This document shows, piece by piece, positions 55,088 to 64,000 of a stretch of 64,000 nt of DNA. Location: positions 20,653,746-20,717,745 of the forward strand of contig OX388324.1 of NCBI GenBank assembly GCA_947579605.1. Reading direction: 5' to 3'. How positions within the stretch are numbered: position 1 is the stretch's first letter; each line of letters opens with the position of its first letter. The translations under genes and the position numbers were made by a program. Under the pieces are notes generated by a model, which did no database searches, had not been told where the DNA came from, and saw nothing but the letters and a program-made list of their open reading frames with translations. Origin of the DNA: Athripsodes cinereus (Eukaryota; Arthropoda; Insecta; Trichoptera; Leptoceridae).

Positions 55088-55379
55088 TATTTGTAGGTGA
55101 AGGCGTGGTGAAAATACATAGATACCATATTTATCATGTGTTTTAACCATTGTCTCTTTAATTGATCGGAAAGTATAAACTACTTACTCATTCTTATGAC
55201 TACAATAACTGTAAAACTTAAAAATAATACCTAGTTCTTTTTGAAAATAACAAATAACGACGGATCAAGTGATCAACTCAAGCCCAAATAATTTTTGATG
55301 CTTGCCACATTGATAAAGACATTTTATTTTATTTGTCTATGGTAGTAAACCACAGACAAACATTTTCTTTCAAAACCAA

Positions 55380-56791
55380 ATGTCATTTGGTGGTATGTCA
55401 TATCATATGTCTTTCGATTCGGTTTTCAATTCGACGTTATTTGGCGAATTCGTTCGTCATATTGGAGATAGTTCTGTTTTTATAATAGAGGCGATCGTCT
55501 CTGCGATATATTCGATAGAAATTGCAAATGTAACTCAAGTTGTGCCTAGTGTGTCATTCCCCGACCAACTGTCGGACTTGGTTCATTTTGACGAATTCCA
55601 GACGACTTTGTTGAAAACTTTCTTGTTTATGCAATTGTCCACACTATTCTTGATATATTTATCTTGGAGAGTTTACGGAAAGAGGATATCTGAACGTTTT
55701 ATGAAGCCGGGTAAGAAAGAATATCACTTAATATTTCATCCATTGGTTTGACATTTCAGTACCTCAAATGACACGACAATAATTAATTTATTAGTAATGC
55801 TTTGTTTACTTGCTTTTGTAATTGGAAAATCAATGATAATTTTTGTTTTTCACAACAGCTTGTTATTTTTACAAAAATATATACAAAATAAATTTGCGCA
55901 ATCAATTTTCACTTAAAGATTTCTTAGAAATTTATTGGATTGATTCATATTAAATTATCTAGTACTTTCAATAAACAAAGCATGATTCATTGACCTTCAA
56001 ATTCTGAGCTATTATTTAGCATTAAATACCCATTGTTTGAGGAGAAATTATTGATAATGTAACAGTAATGCACAGTCAAATTTTAGGTAACATAAAACAC
56101 ATAAAAATTGAATTTATGGGTTTTCTACTTATTTTCACGTTATTATAAAGTTCTTACCTGAAAAATGATAATCCATCTAAATTTTGACAATTTTATGAGC
56201 ACAAAATTTATTATTTGTATTTTTGGTGCTCAATGCATAAAATAACACCACACCCGACCTACCCTAACGATTAAAAAAATACTAGTTATGATCTTTGTGC
56301 TTAAAAAGTCCACACAATTCTACCAGATTCTTATTCTCCAAATGAAATACTTGATATATACATAAAAATAATACAAAATAATAGATGTTTAGATATGTTC
56401 ATATTATTGAAAAAAATCCAAATGCACAACCAATAAACTCGTTGCAAAAAGTGTGCAAATTGTTTTCATCCAGTAAAGCAATAGTTTGAGAGAGCACTAA
56501 TTCCTTTGTTACTATTCTGATTAAAGCAGCTTTAAAGGATATACAAACAATTGCATGTATTGCAGTAAAGTATTCATTAGATTTGAAAATTTTAAAATAA
56601 TGAATTCTTTTTCAAGTACAAAAATGTATTTATATTACTAAAGAAATAAGAAAAGCAATGAACACATCTTCAACATTTATATTATTTTATATTTGAATTT
56701 TTTATTTTCAGCTACATCAAAAGCAATTCAAGAATTAAAAGACAGTGTTTCAAAATTAAAATTACCCAAAGAACACACTCCACGAATATAA
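55380..56791 (+). CDS. Small single-pass membrane protein, unknown function
   Basis: Two exons, 55380-55710 and 56712-56791, are joined across a 1001-bp intron with a GTAAGA donor and a TTTTCAG acceptor; the split codon (G + CT) keeps frame. The product is 136 residues. It has no signal peptide. Residues ~33-50 are moderately hydrophobic, and residues ~76-97 (LLKTFLFMQLSTLFLIYLSW) form one clear membrane segment followed by basic residues (K101, R102, R106, K109), which predicts a cytosolic C-terminus. The exon-2 part (residues 112-136) is charged and helical. I do not recognise the family. The start was chosen as the first ATG of the frame with an A at -3 (ccaaATG); another ATG (M6) follows at once. 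The stop is 75 bp before the UBXN6 start. Confidence 0.75.
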
Positions 56792-56851
56792 AATTGTTAG
56801 AATAATGTCCCTGTAATTATCATATTCCAATTAATAATAAGTTGAAAGTTT

Positions 56852-56857
56852 AATAAA
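56852..56857 (+). promoter_or_regulatory. AATAAA between the two genes
   Basis: The only poly(A) hexamer between the upstream stop (56791) and the UBXN6 start (56867). If used, cleavage would fall inside the UBXN6 coding exon, so either the signal is ignored or transcripts overlap. Confidence 0.4.
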
Positions 56858-56866
56858 CAAAAAACA

Positions 56867-59800
56867 ATGGCTGAAAAAATAAAAAAGTTCTTTGCGAAAA
56901 AGAAGGCAGATGCCAAATTCAAATTGGCAGGTCCCGGTCACAAGTTGACTGAAACAACTCATAAGTCAGCATCATCCAGCAGTTCCAAAGACCATTACAT
57001 CCCTGTGAAGAGGAACATGTCTGAAGAACAGAAACTTGCCGCCCAGGCAGCTCTGTTGAGGCTTCAAGAAAACAAAAGAGAAACTCCAGCTTTTAATACG
57101 TCCATATCTGCAATTCAGGTAATTAACGTTTTCTTAACTAAAAGGACTTTTTTATGCATCAAAAGTGTCTTATCAAGTCAGATAAGTTAATTTTTTTTAT
57201 GAATTTTTACACAATCGGTTGTCAGGGACTGGATTTACTTACTAAGAAGTGTTGATGTTAATCATATTGATTTTTAAACCACTCTAGATTAATCATTTCA
57301 ATTAATCCAAAGTCACCGATAGTAAATCTATTTGAATTGGTATTAACTAGGTAGGTATGTTCTATATGATACACAAACATATATGAACTTTCTGTAGGAG
57401 TGCATGACACAGAGTTTCGATGCTTTTGAATCGACTCAAGGCTTAGTTAAGAGTACTCTTTAAACCTGAGCATCATTCCCAATTACTCTGTACCATGCTT
57501 ATCACATGACTCAGAAATTTTTGAAAGTTGTATAATTATATAGTCCAACTCGATATTTTTCCATTAATTAAATTAAGATTTTATACATTCTTGATCCGGA
57601 AGAAATTCAATATCTATTTAATCTAATATATTGTACTCACACATTTAATCTGCATAAAACACATATTCTTGTAACATAGAACATAATACACATGGTAAAA
57701 TGTGAAAAGGGAATAAAAAATAAGTAGGACTATTTAGATAAACAATACAGGTGCACATTTGTGCCCAAACAAGCAAGAAGACAAAGACTATGCTATCAGT
57801 ACCCGCAGTAGCCTCACTAGCATGTATTGAGGCGAGCTATTCTAAATGACACAAAGGATCACGCAATTCTACAATGTATCCCTTAGAAATAACACAAAGA
57901 AATTACAAAAATTTATTTTTTTATAATGATGCTGTGCGCCGGCACACCCAGCAGAGACCTGTAATCTCCGTAATACAAGAGAGACGATGGTCCTGGCTGG
58001 GACATGTTTTGAGAATGCCCAATGATAGTTGGCCAAAAAGAGCACTGTTCTTCCGTCCGCAGGGGTTCCGTAGGCCCGGGCGTCCCTCTTTCACAATACA
58101 CCGTTCCTATGACAACGATATCAGAGCACAAGGAATGTCGTGGGAAGAGGTGACGCAATTGGCACAGAGACGCTCTGAATGGAGGAGGCTGGTTTCTGCC
58201 CTGTGCTCCCGAGAGGAGCGTTGAGGGCGATGATTTTTTTATTCAATTAAACTATTATTTTAATCAGATATAAATAGAGTTGACATTATTTCCTTGTTTG
58301 TGTTATTTAGGCTCAAGTGAAACGTGAGTTGGAGATGGAGAAAAAAGCCTCTGCTTCCAATGAACATGTGAAGCCATCAGCTCCTTGTGAAGTCTCTCTA
58401 GATGCCTCTCCTCATTTGGCTGTCACTGGAGTTTACTTCAAGTAATACACTTACTCTCTTATCATATTCATTAAAAGCTCACTTAATAACTTTAGCCTAA
58501 TAGTAGCATTAGATTAGTCGGTGGATGGCGCCCGTAGTGGCTGCCTGAAACCTCTGACGTCTCATTTTTAAAAATTTAAATATTATCTTATAATGATTCA
58601 AAATAACAAAATTTTTATACAGTGTTTTTGGTTTCAATAGTTTTATAAAGATAATTGTTTTTTAAGTGTTAAATTACTTTTAAAAATTACAAATTTAAAA
58701 ACAAATGATTTAGTGGATAAAATTTGTGACAAATAATAATACCTACATTGGAACTCATATTTGCTTGCTTCATATTTCAAAATTGTGACAATTAGAAATG
58801 CATTAAATTTTTTTAACAGTTAAATTAAATTTATAAAACATGCTAAAATTTGATAAATAACAATAAATAAATTAAAAAAACTGAAAATGCGCCCTTGCGG
58901 TGGTTTGTACCACAAAACGGCGCTCAATAAATTGTCCAGATTATTATTATTATTAACTTTCGCTGTCCTGTGATGTACAGTACGTTGACATTGCCCCTTA
59001 TTGTGTGAATATCTTCGTAAATACGCTAATCCCATTTATGATATTTTAGCTAATCCTCCGTCATATATTTGTTAATTGAATAAAAGAATCGCGAAATAAA
59101 AATATTTATTGGTTGCGACACAATAAAATATTTTGTAGTTGAATCCGGCGAAAATTTGTCGTATGCATATTTGTATTTATGGCGCGAAAATGTGTATAAC
59201 ATACTTTAATGAACATGATGAATAATCCTGGCGCTATGATCGACTCAAACTGTATTTTAGGTATGTAATTTTTAGTACAACATTTTGACACCGCGGCTTA
59301 TCTTCGTTGTACTCCTGGCGACACATTAGCTGTGTGCGTGAGTCATTTCGTATCCTTGGTATGTTAGTGTTGTCTACAGAGTGATAATAAAGTATTTGTG
59401 ATCCCTAATTCCGATAAATATTTATTTACTTTTAATGTTATTTAAATTTTAAACATGTAATCATAAATCAACATTTCACATATAAACACATTTTAGACAA
59501 TATACTCCACTCCTTTTAAGCATCCTAATGCTTGTGTAAGGAATATTTTTTTATTTATTTATTTGTTATTTTATCAAAAATATTTCCATTATTGTTTTAT
59601 TTTATTTTTTTGCTACATTGCGCTCATTGATAATATATTTTATGTTATTTTAAATTAAAATATTTTATTTCCATTTAGGTAGGCACTTACACAATAATTT
59701 TGATGTGCGAAACTTATGAATTATTTATGTACTTACTCGTTTATAATTTTGTTTTCTTACTTGTGTATGATAATGTTTAGTTAGGTACATCCATATTATT

Positions 59801-61012
59801 CTGTTGACTTTTAGAGATTGACATATTTATCATTAAGTGTAGGTATGCATAAGATCAATAATATTTATTAGGTTTTATTTACCTCTTGATTAATAACTTC
59901 GTATCTAAGCATTATGTATGTTCAAAAATGTTCACGGTTATATCGTATTATTTTTATTTTTAATTCTGTTATAAAAAATAATAATTTTAAGTACATGTAC
60001 ATTAAATACCGTATTTATTACATGTGATCATATTTCTAACTGATTGTGTAATTTAATAATAAATTTAATATTAATTTCATGTCGTATATATAAAATATTA
60101 TATTTTATTTGAAACACCTTGTCGTTGTCGCAAATATTATCCGTTGAAGAACGCTGCGCAGTAGATCATTACGCACTGCACTCGTGTCGTCTCATTCTTT
60201 CATTAGTTTGCTGCTGTTCTAGACGCCGGATGGACGTGTGGATTGTTACTCAAATTTATGACGATCATTATTTTGCATGTTCCGATGTTTTTTTCCATTT
60301 TTCAGTCCTTATAATATAATATTTGATACATATATTCACATTTATATGTAGATACAATCTTTATAATTGCTGGTAAAAGCAAAAAAATGTAAAATATTCC
60401 ATTTTTATGACTAAAAAAACAAGTAATTCAATAATGTACACTGAGTGTACATCACCGGAGCGCGTGGATTTTTTGCGGCCGTAAGGGAAAGGTTAAAGAT
60501 ACATTAAATACAAATACAACATTATACACCTTGCACAGTAAGACAAAAGCTTGTGTCGTGAAAAAGGAATTTGTCGACTCCTGGAGTTGAACCGCACACC
60601 TCTTGTACATGAGGCCAAGACTCTACCTCCAGGCTACCAACAAACTCATATGTACTTTATATGTACGTATATAATGTACGCACCTACTTTAAATTTAATA
60701 AACTCATATATCTTTGAAAAGTTTTTTTTTGTGTGTGGTATAATAATTGAAATTTATAATTATTTTTCTATATCCCAGGTTTTTTTCACATATAGATTTA
60801 TTTTAAATAAATCACTGGCTTATAATATTCTTGATGTCATGTTCTCTATAATGTTGTGTTTATATTGCAGATGTCCGATGATAAGTGAGGAGATACTGAG
60901 TAAAGAAGAATGGAAGAAGAATATAAAGACATTCCTTTATGAACAGCTGACTGAGGAGCCTGCTCTTACAGCGTGTCTCATACTACAGTCATGTAATATT
61001 AGCAGAGAGAAG
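56867..61012 (+). CDS. UBXN6: UBX domain-containing protein 6, N-terminal part (3 exons, gene runs off the window)
   Basis: Exons 56867-57118, 58311-58441 and 60871-61012 all have GT/AG borders and consistent phase, and give residues 1-175. Recognised by the family-specific start (KKFFAKKKADAKF then LAGPGHKL, residues 6-27), the alanine-rich helix KLAAQAALLRLQ (56-67), which fits the VCP-interacting motif, and HLAVTGVYFKCP across the exon 2/3 junction. Exon 3 continues with EEWKKNIKTFL and EPALTACLILQSC, the entry into the PUB domain. UBXN6 binds p97/VCP through VIM and PUB and acts in endolysosomal and ER-linked degradation. The rest of PUB and the UBX domain must lie beyond 64000. Exon 1 has a strong start context (acaATGG). 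Introns contain repeats at 57921-58235, 58515-58950, 60505-60648, 61400-61911 and 62554-63593. Confidence 0.93.
57220..57312. repeat. Diverged SINE3 piece in UBXN6 intron 1
   Basis: 'gactggatttacttactaag' and 'aagtgttgatgttaatcata' follow unit B of 53376-53466 with substitutions. It proves that the SINE3 body exists outside the palindrome. Confidence 0.6.
57921..58240 (+). mobile_element. LINE-B 3' fragment in UBXN6 intron 1
   Basis: An open frame from NDAVRRHTQQRPVIS through WSWLGHVLRMPNDSW, RRPGRPSFTIHRSYD and QRRSEWRRLVSALCSREE to the stop at 58222-58224. It is the cleanest copy of the LINE-B C-terminus. Runs of T on both sides ('tttttttat') look like a short target duplication. It lies in sense to UBXN6 and its 5' side is truncated. 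Confidence 0.82.
58515..58950 (+). repeat. Dispersed 'gtccaga(TTA)n' repeat, plus copy, in UBXN6 intron 2
   Basis: Begins 'gtcggtggatggcgcccgta' and ends 'aataaattgtccagattatt' with five TTA units. It is the inverse of 44695-45168, 13.8 kb away. No coding frame. The TTA tail suggests retroposition. Confidence 0.75.
58960..60500. other. UBXN6 intron 2, AT-rich
   Basis: No further feature can be supported. 60119-60319 has a 66-codon frame without domain. Confidence 0.5.
60505..60648 (-). mobile_element. SINE1 in UBXN6 intron 2, antisense
   Basis: 'aatacaacattatacacctt', 'aaaagcttgtgtcgtgaaaa' and the tip 'cctccaggctaccaacaaac' are the inverse of SINE1, with many substitutions. Older than the copy at 50302. 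Confidence 0.75.
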
Positions 61013-61391
61013 GTATCATATTATTATTTATTTAAACCACATTTATGGGTTTCGCCTTTTACATGTTAACAAGCACCAGAATAACAACAAGTTGATTTAT
61101 TTATTTATCTAAACACACATATACAGCTTGAAGCTTTTATAAGAATAAAAAAAAATTACATGGTATCAAAAATTAAAAATATATACCTACCTAATATGTA
61201 AGAAAGTATCAACACAGTATTAAATAAAAAATAAGCATGAATACAATAAACCAATAAAAACAACCTACAATTGAACACTCAACGATTCATTCAATATAAA
61301 AAAGTTAACAAAACAATTATGCGATAACTTGAAAACTGTGGCGACATCTACCTGAAGTATCGAGAAGCACGTATTGAAGATAATTACTAAA
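61013..61391. other. UBXN6 intron 3, AT-rich
   Basis: No feature can be supported. Confidence 0.5.
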
Positions 61392-61399
61392 CACCTCGG

Positions 61400-61911
61400 G
61401 GTTAATATATACTTCAACACCCCAGAATGCTTTGCCTATTCAGCTTGTGGTGGCGCTAGTAAAGTTTTTGCTTTGTCTATTCAGCGTGTAGTGGCGCTAG
61501 TAAAGCTTTGAGAAACCTCAACGGGGTGGCGGTAGTGTATGGCAGATGAAGCGAGTTAACACGATTGTATGTCTCGTCGCCGGCGCCGGTAAATTATTAA
61601 ACAATAAATTTTCATGTAATGTTAATAAACATTGTTGTTAGCACATAATTATACCTACAATACGTCTCCATATGGTGCCTACCTGTCCGTTGACATACAC
61701 CATTCTACCTACCCATTCAAACCGGCGCCGGCGACGAGACATACAATCGTGTTAACTCGCTTCATCTGCCATACACTACCGCCACCCCGTTGAGGTTTTT
61801 CAAAGCTTTACTAGCGCCACTACACGCTGAATAGACAAAGCAAAAACTTTACTAGCGCCACCATAAGCTGAATAGGCAAAGCATTCTGGGGTGTTGAAGT
61901 ATATATTAACC
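61400..61911. mobile_element. Foldback element with 190-bp arms and 8-bp duplication, in UBXN6 intron 3
   Basis: The left arm (61400-61589, starting GGTTAATATATACTTCAACA) and right arm (61723-61911) are inverse with few mismatches. Flanks cacctcgg (61392-61399, 61912-61919) are an exact 8-bp duplication. Each arm contains a 41-bp internal duplication ('ttcagc(g/t)tgtagtggcgctag'). The tips of the arms around the spacer read CGCCGGCGCCGG. The 133-bp spacer shows no frame. Confidence 0.88.
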
Positions 61912-61919
61912 CACCTCGG

Positions 61920-62370
61920 TAGCTAGCTAGATATTAGTTTACAACGATCATAGGTAGATGGCGATGAATATTTCCTTAACAATTATGTCTGGTGGAAGTA
62001 GTGAATAATTAGCTAGCTCAGATCTCTTTTGAACGTTCAGCCGACAACATGTTTTAGTCTAACACATTACTAACATTTTTATTGTTAAATTATTATTAGT
62101 GAATAAACTTAGTGGAAAGCTTATTTTCATGTAAGTAAAATATTACTGTTTCATTTCGTTCCTTTTTAATCACAGTATGTAATTTAATATAATCATTTAG
62201 AATCAAATCAATTTTCTTACTTATCAAGCCTTCTGCAAATTGTATATGGAAGAAAGGGAAAATATGTACACAGTGAATCTGTGAGGATATTTAACATTAA
62301 TAATCTATACCAACAAAGCCCCTTCATCCATAAAACTATTCATATATAAGTAATGAAGCTTCACTTTACT
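61920..62370. other. UBXN6 intron 3, AT-rich
   Basis: No feature can be supported. Confidence 0.5.
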
Positions 62371-62374
62371 TTTG

Positions 62375-62440
62375 CTTGACAATGAGAGTGGAAGCTCTTA
62401 AAAGCCGGCTTGCAAAATAAATAAAGTCAATAGTGGAATA
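62375..62440 (+). repeat. Repeat end of the 'gagagcggaagct' family
   Basis: 'cttgacaatgagagtggaag', 'aaaagccggcttgcaaaata', 'agtcaatagtggaataacta' match 7055-7145. Confidence 0.55.
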
Positions 62441-62451
62441 ACTATTTTTTT

Positions 62452-62505
62452 TATAAAGATATAAGTATCTGGGTTTTGTTTGTTATAAACCCAAATACAA
62501 CCGGT
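62452..62505 (-). mobile_element. SINE1 3' fragment, antisense
   Basis: 'aagatataagtatctgggtt' and 'ttataaacccaaatacaacc' are the inverse of the SINE1 3' end. Confidence 0.65.
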
Positions 62506-62553
62506 CAATTTCTACTATAGGTTATCCAATAGTATCCAGTTAAAAAATATATA

Positions 62554-63572
62554 CAGGAAGTTCCGCGTGTGTTAGAGTGAACAATAACCTGTCGGAATGG
62601 TTCACACTGACAAAAGGAGTAAAACAAGGGTGCGTGATGTCGCCATGGCTTTTTAACCTATACATTGATCATTGTATTCGTCCATTGAAAGAAATGAATG
62701 TAGGTGTTGATATGAATGGGATGAATGTAAGAGCGTTAATGTTTGCCGATGATTTGGTATTGATGGCTGAAAGTGAAAGTGATCTACAGCGAATGATGAC
62801 GTGTGTGTATGAAAATTGTGCGATTAATGGATTGAGAATGAATGCAAAAAAGACAAAAATCATGGTGTTTGAAAGAGGAAGTGAGAGAACAGTATGCCAT
62901 ATAATGATTGACAACGAAGTGTTAGAGCAAGTTGACGAATGTGTGTACTTAGGTAGTTTGTTCACGAGAGATGGAAAGTGTGAAAGCGATATTGAAAGGA
63001 GAAAAGTTGCTGGCAATAAGGTAAATGGTGCAATCCGACCAATAATTGCAAATAGAAACATATCCACCACAGCTAAAAGGTTGGTGCACTCTGCTATCTT
63101 AGTGCCAACACTTATGTATGCAAGTGAGACGTGGACATGGTTAAAGAAGGATGAAAGTGGCATAAATGCAGTGGAAATGAGATCGTTGAGAAGGATGTGT
63201 GGTAAAAGTCTGAGAGATCGTGTGCGTAACAGTGATATACGAAAGGAATGTGGAATGAAAGTTGGTGTAATAACAAGGATGAATGTAAATAAGTTAAGAT
63301 GGTTTGGGCACGTGGAAAGAATGAATGAGGACAGAATGACTAAGAAGATATATTTGGCTGAGAGGATTGGTGCTCGGAGACGTGGACGTCCGAGGATTAA
63401 ATGGCAAGATCATTTAAATCAAATCCTACAGGACGGTCACGTGTTGAGCACGTTGAACAGGAGAGCATGCATGAGGAATTGTATGACAGTGACGGAAGCG
63501 AAAGATGTATGCAAGGATAGAAGGAAGTGGCGCTCGATCCTTTCTGCCTACCCCGCGAGGGAAGCGGCGTGA
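62554..63572 (+). CDS. Reverse transcriptase, C-terminal part (LINE-A, 5'-truncated)
   Basis: The frame is open from before 62554 to the stop at 63570-63572, about 339 codons, without any break. It enters at the end of the palm, with KGVKQGCVMSPWLFNLYID (motif B of reverse transcriptase) and the catalytic FADDLVLM (motif C, two aspartates), then CVYLGSLF, ETWTWLKKDES, LRWFGHVERMNEDRM, RRGRPRIKWQDH and DRRKWRSILSAYP. The order and the GH-V-ER and G-R-P-R-x-x-W blocks fit RTE-like LINEs. Motif A, the endonuclease and the start codon are missing, so it cannot make an active enzyme. There is no promoter or ATG that would make the fragment a gene of its own. Confidence 0.85.
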
Positions 63573-63593
63573 TGGTATGTATGTATATGTATG
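62554..63593 (+). mobile_element. 5'-truncated RTE-like LINE-A insertion with 13-bp duplication
   Basis: The insert begins 'caggaagttccgcgtgtgtt' in the middle of the reverse-transcriptase domain and ends 'gtgatggtatgtatgtatat' with an ATGT-type tail. Flanks taaaaaatatata (62541-62553, 63594-63606) are an exact 13-bp duplication. The open frame and exact flanks indicate a fairly recent event. Located in UBXN6 intron 3, sense orientation. Confidence 0.88.
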
Positions 63594-63606
63594 TAAAAAA
63601 TATATA

Positions 63607-63904
63607 TTGATGATCATAATTTTACACATTTTACTATCCTTCACTGTGTACCGTAACAAGATATCACAGAAGCCATATGGGGAGCGAGGGGGTTGCATCT
63701 TGTCCATGAACTTCCACCAAGAACTGTCAGTCGATAAATTAAACTTTATATATAAGTAATATCATACACATCTAAATGTTAATTTAACACATGCTACGAT
63801 TAGTATAATAATTTATTTGATAATTCATTAATTCACTCATTCTCAGCATGAGCCTTTTACTAAGTTCAAGAAAACTTTGTAAAAAGCAGCATAATAAAAT
63901 ATTA
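63607..63904. other. UBXN6 intron 3, AT-rich
   Basis: 'gaacttccaccaagaactgt' near 63708-63727 resembles 8525-8544 ('gacttccaccaagaacctt'), a shared repeat flank. Nothing else is supported. Confidence 0.4.
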
Positions 63905-64000
63905 AAGACCCTTCATTTGGAATCGACTCCCCGAAGATCTTTGTAAAAACCAATCAATAACAACGTTTAACAGCAAATTAAAGACATCATTTTTCCAACA
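63905..64000 (+). mobile_element. LINE C-terminal fragment, cut by the window edge
   Basis: Reads WNRLPEDLCKNQSITTF, then KLKTSFFQ to the last base. W-N-x-L-P followed by T-F-x-x-x-L-K-T is the end of a CR1/L2-like reverse transcriptase. It continues beyond 64000. Confidence 0.65.

Noticed and set aside
60551..61069. 172-codon frame as an independent gene
   Set aside because: It fuses the antisense SINE1, intron sequence and the real UBXN6 exon 3; only 60871-61012 is coding.
62669..63163. 164-codon minus-strand frame
   Set aside because: It is the antisense shadow of the reverse-transcriptase frame.

Overview
The window looks like one continuous piece of nuclear DNA from an insect. It is AT-rich, has spliced genes with short introns, and is packed with RTE-like and CR1-like LINE 3' ends, tRNA-derived SINEs, many MITEs and a Helentron-type end. 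I lean to Lepidoptera from the mix of repeats, but nothing here proves it. There are no bacterial or viral genes, no CRISPR arrays and no rRNA or true tRNA genes.

Only one interval carries host genes that I can support, 55.4-61.0 kb on the + strand. The first is a two-exon gene for a 136-residue single-pass membrane protein that I do not recognise. Its stop codon lies 75 bp before the start codon of the second gene, which is the insect orthologue of UBXN6/UBXD1, a p97/VCP adaptor. Exons 1-3 of UBXN6 (residues 1-175) are present and the gene runs off the right edge. Its introns hold a LINE fragment, old SINE pieces, a 512-bp foldback with an 8-bp target duplication, and a young 5'-truncated RTE-like insertion whose reverse-transcriptase tail is still open.

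The first 55 kb are a layered transposon graveyard, and several insertions can be resolved to the base. (i) 0.68-1.49 kb: a hAT-type element containing a PIF/Harbinger-type MITE. (ii) 19.55-25.60 kb: a palindromic foldback split by a 5.65-kb hAT-like DNA transposon with an 8-bp duplication, a multi-exon transposase gene on the minus strand, and a further 8-bp-duplication MITE in its long intron. (iii) 26.38-31.45 kb: an LTR retrotransposon with two 470-bp LTRs that look identical, a CTAG duplication and a 4.1-kb interior without coding capacity. (iv) 34-40 kb: SINEs and LINE fragments each interrupted by small hAT-like or other MITEs. (v) 53.26-53.76 kb: a retroposed tRNA-like sequence containing a perfect 363-bp palindrome inside a 17-bp target duplication.

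Several dispersed families recur: SINE1 (tRNA head, body ending at a conserved 'aacccagatat' motif, A-rich tail), SINE2, a repeat I call E2 (at least a dozen copies, with a 3' end resembling that of the RTE-like LINE), and five groups of LINE C-terminal fragments with a W/Y-x-GH-hydrophobic-x-R motif. Family names are mine and come from reading the sequence, not from a database. Coordinates of old, diverged repeats are approximate to within some tens of bases. Insertions with stated duplications are given to the base.
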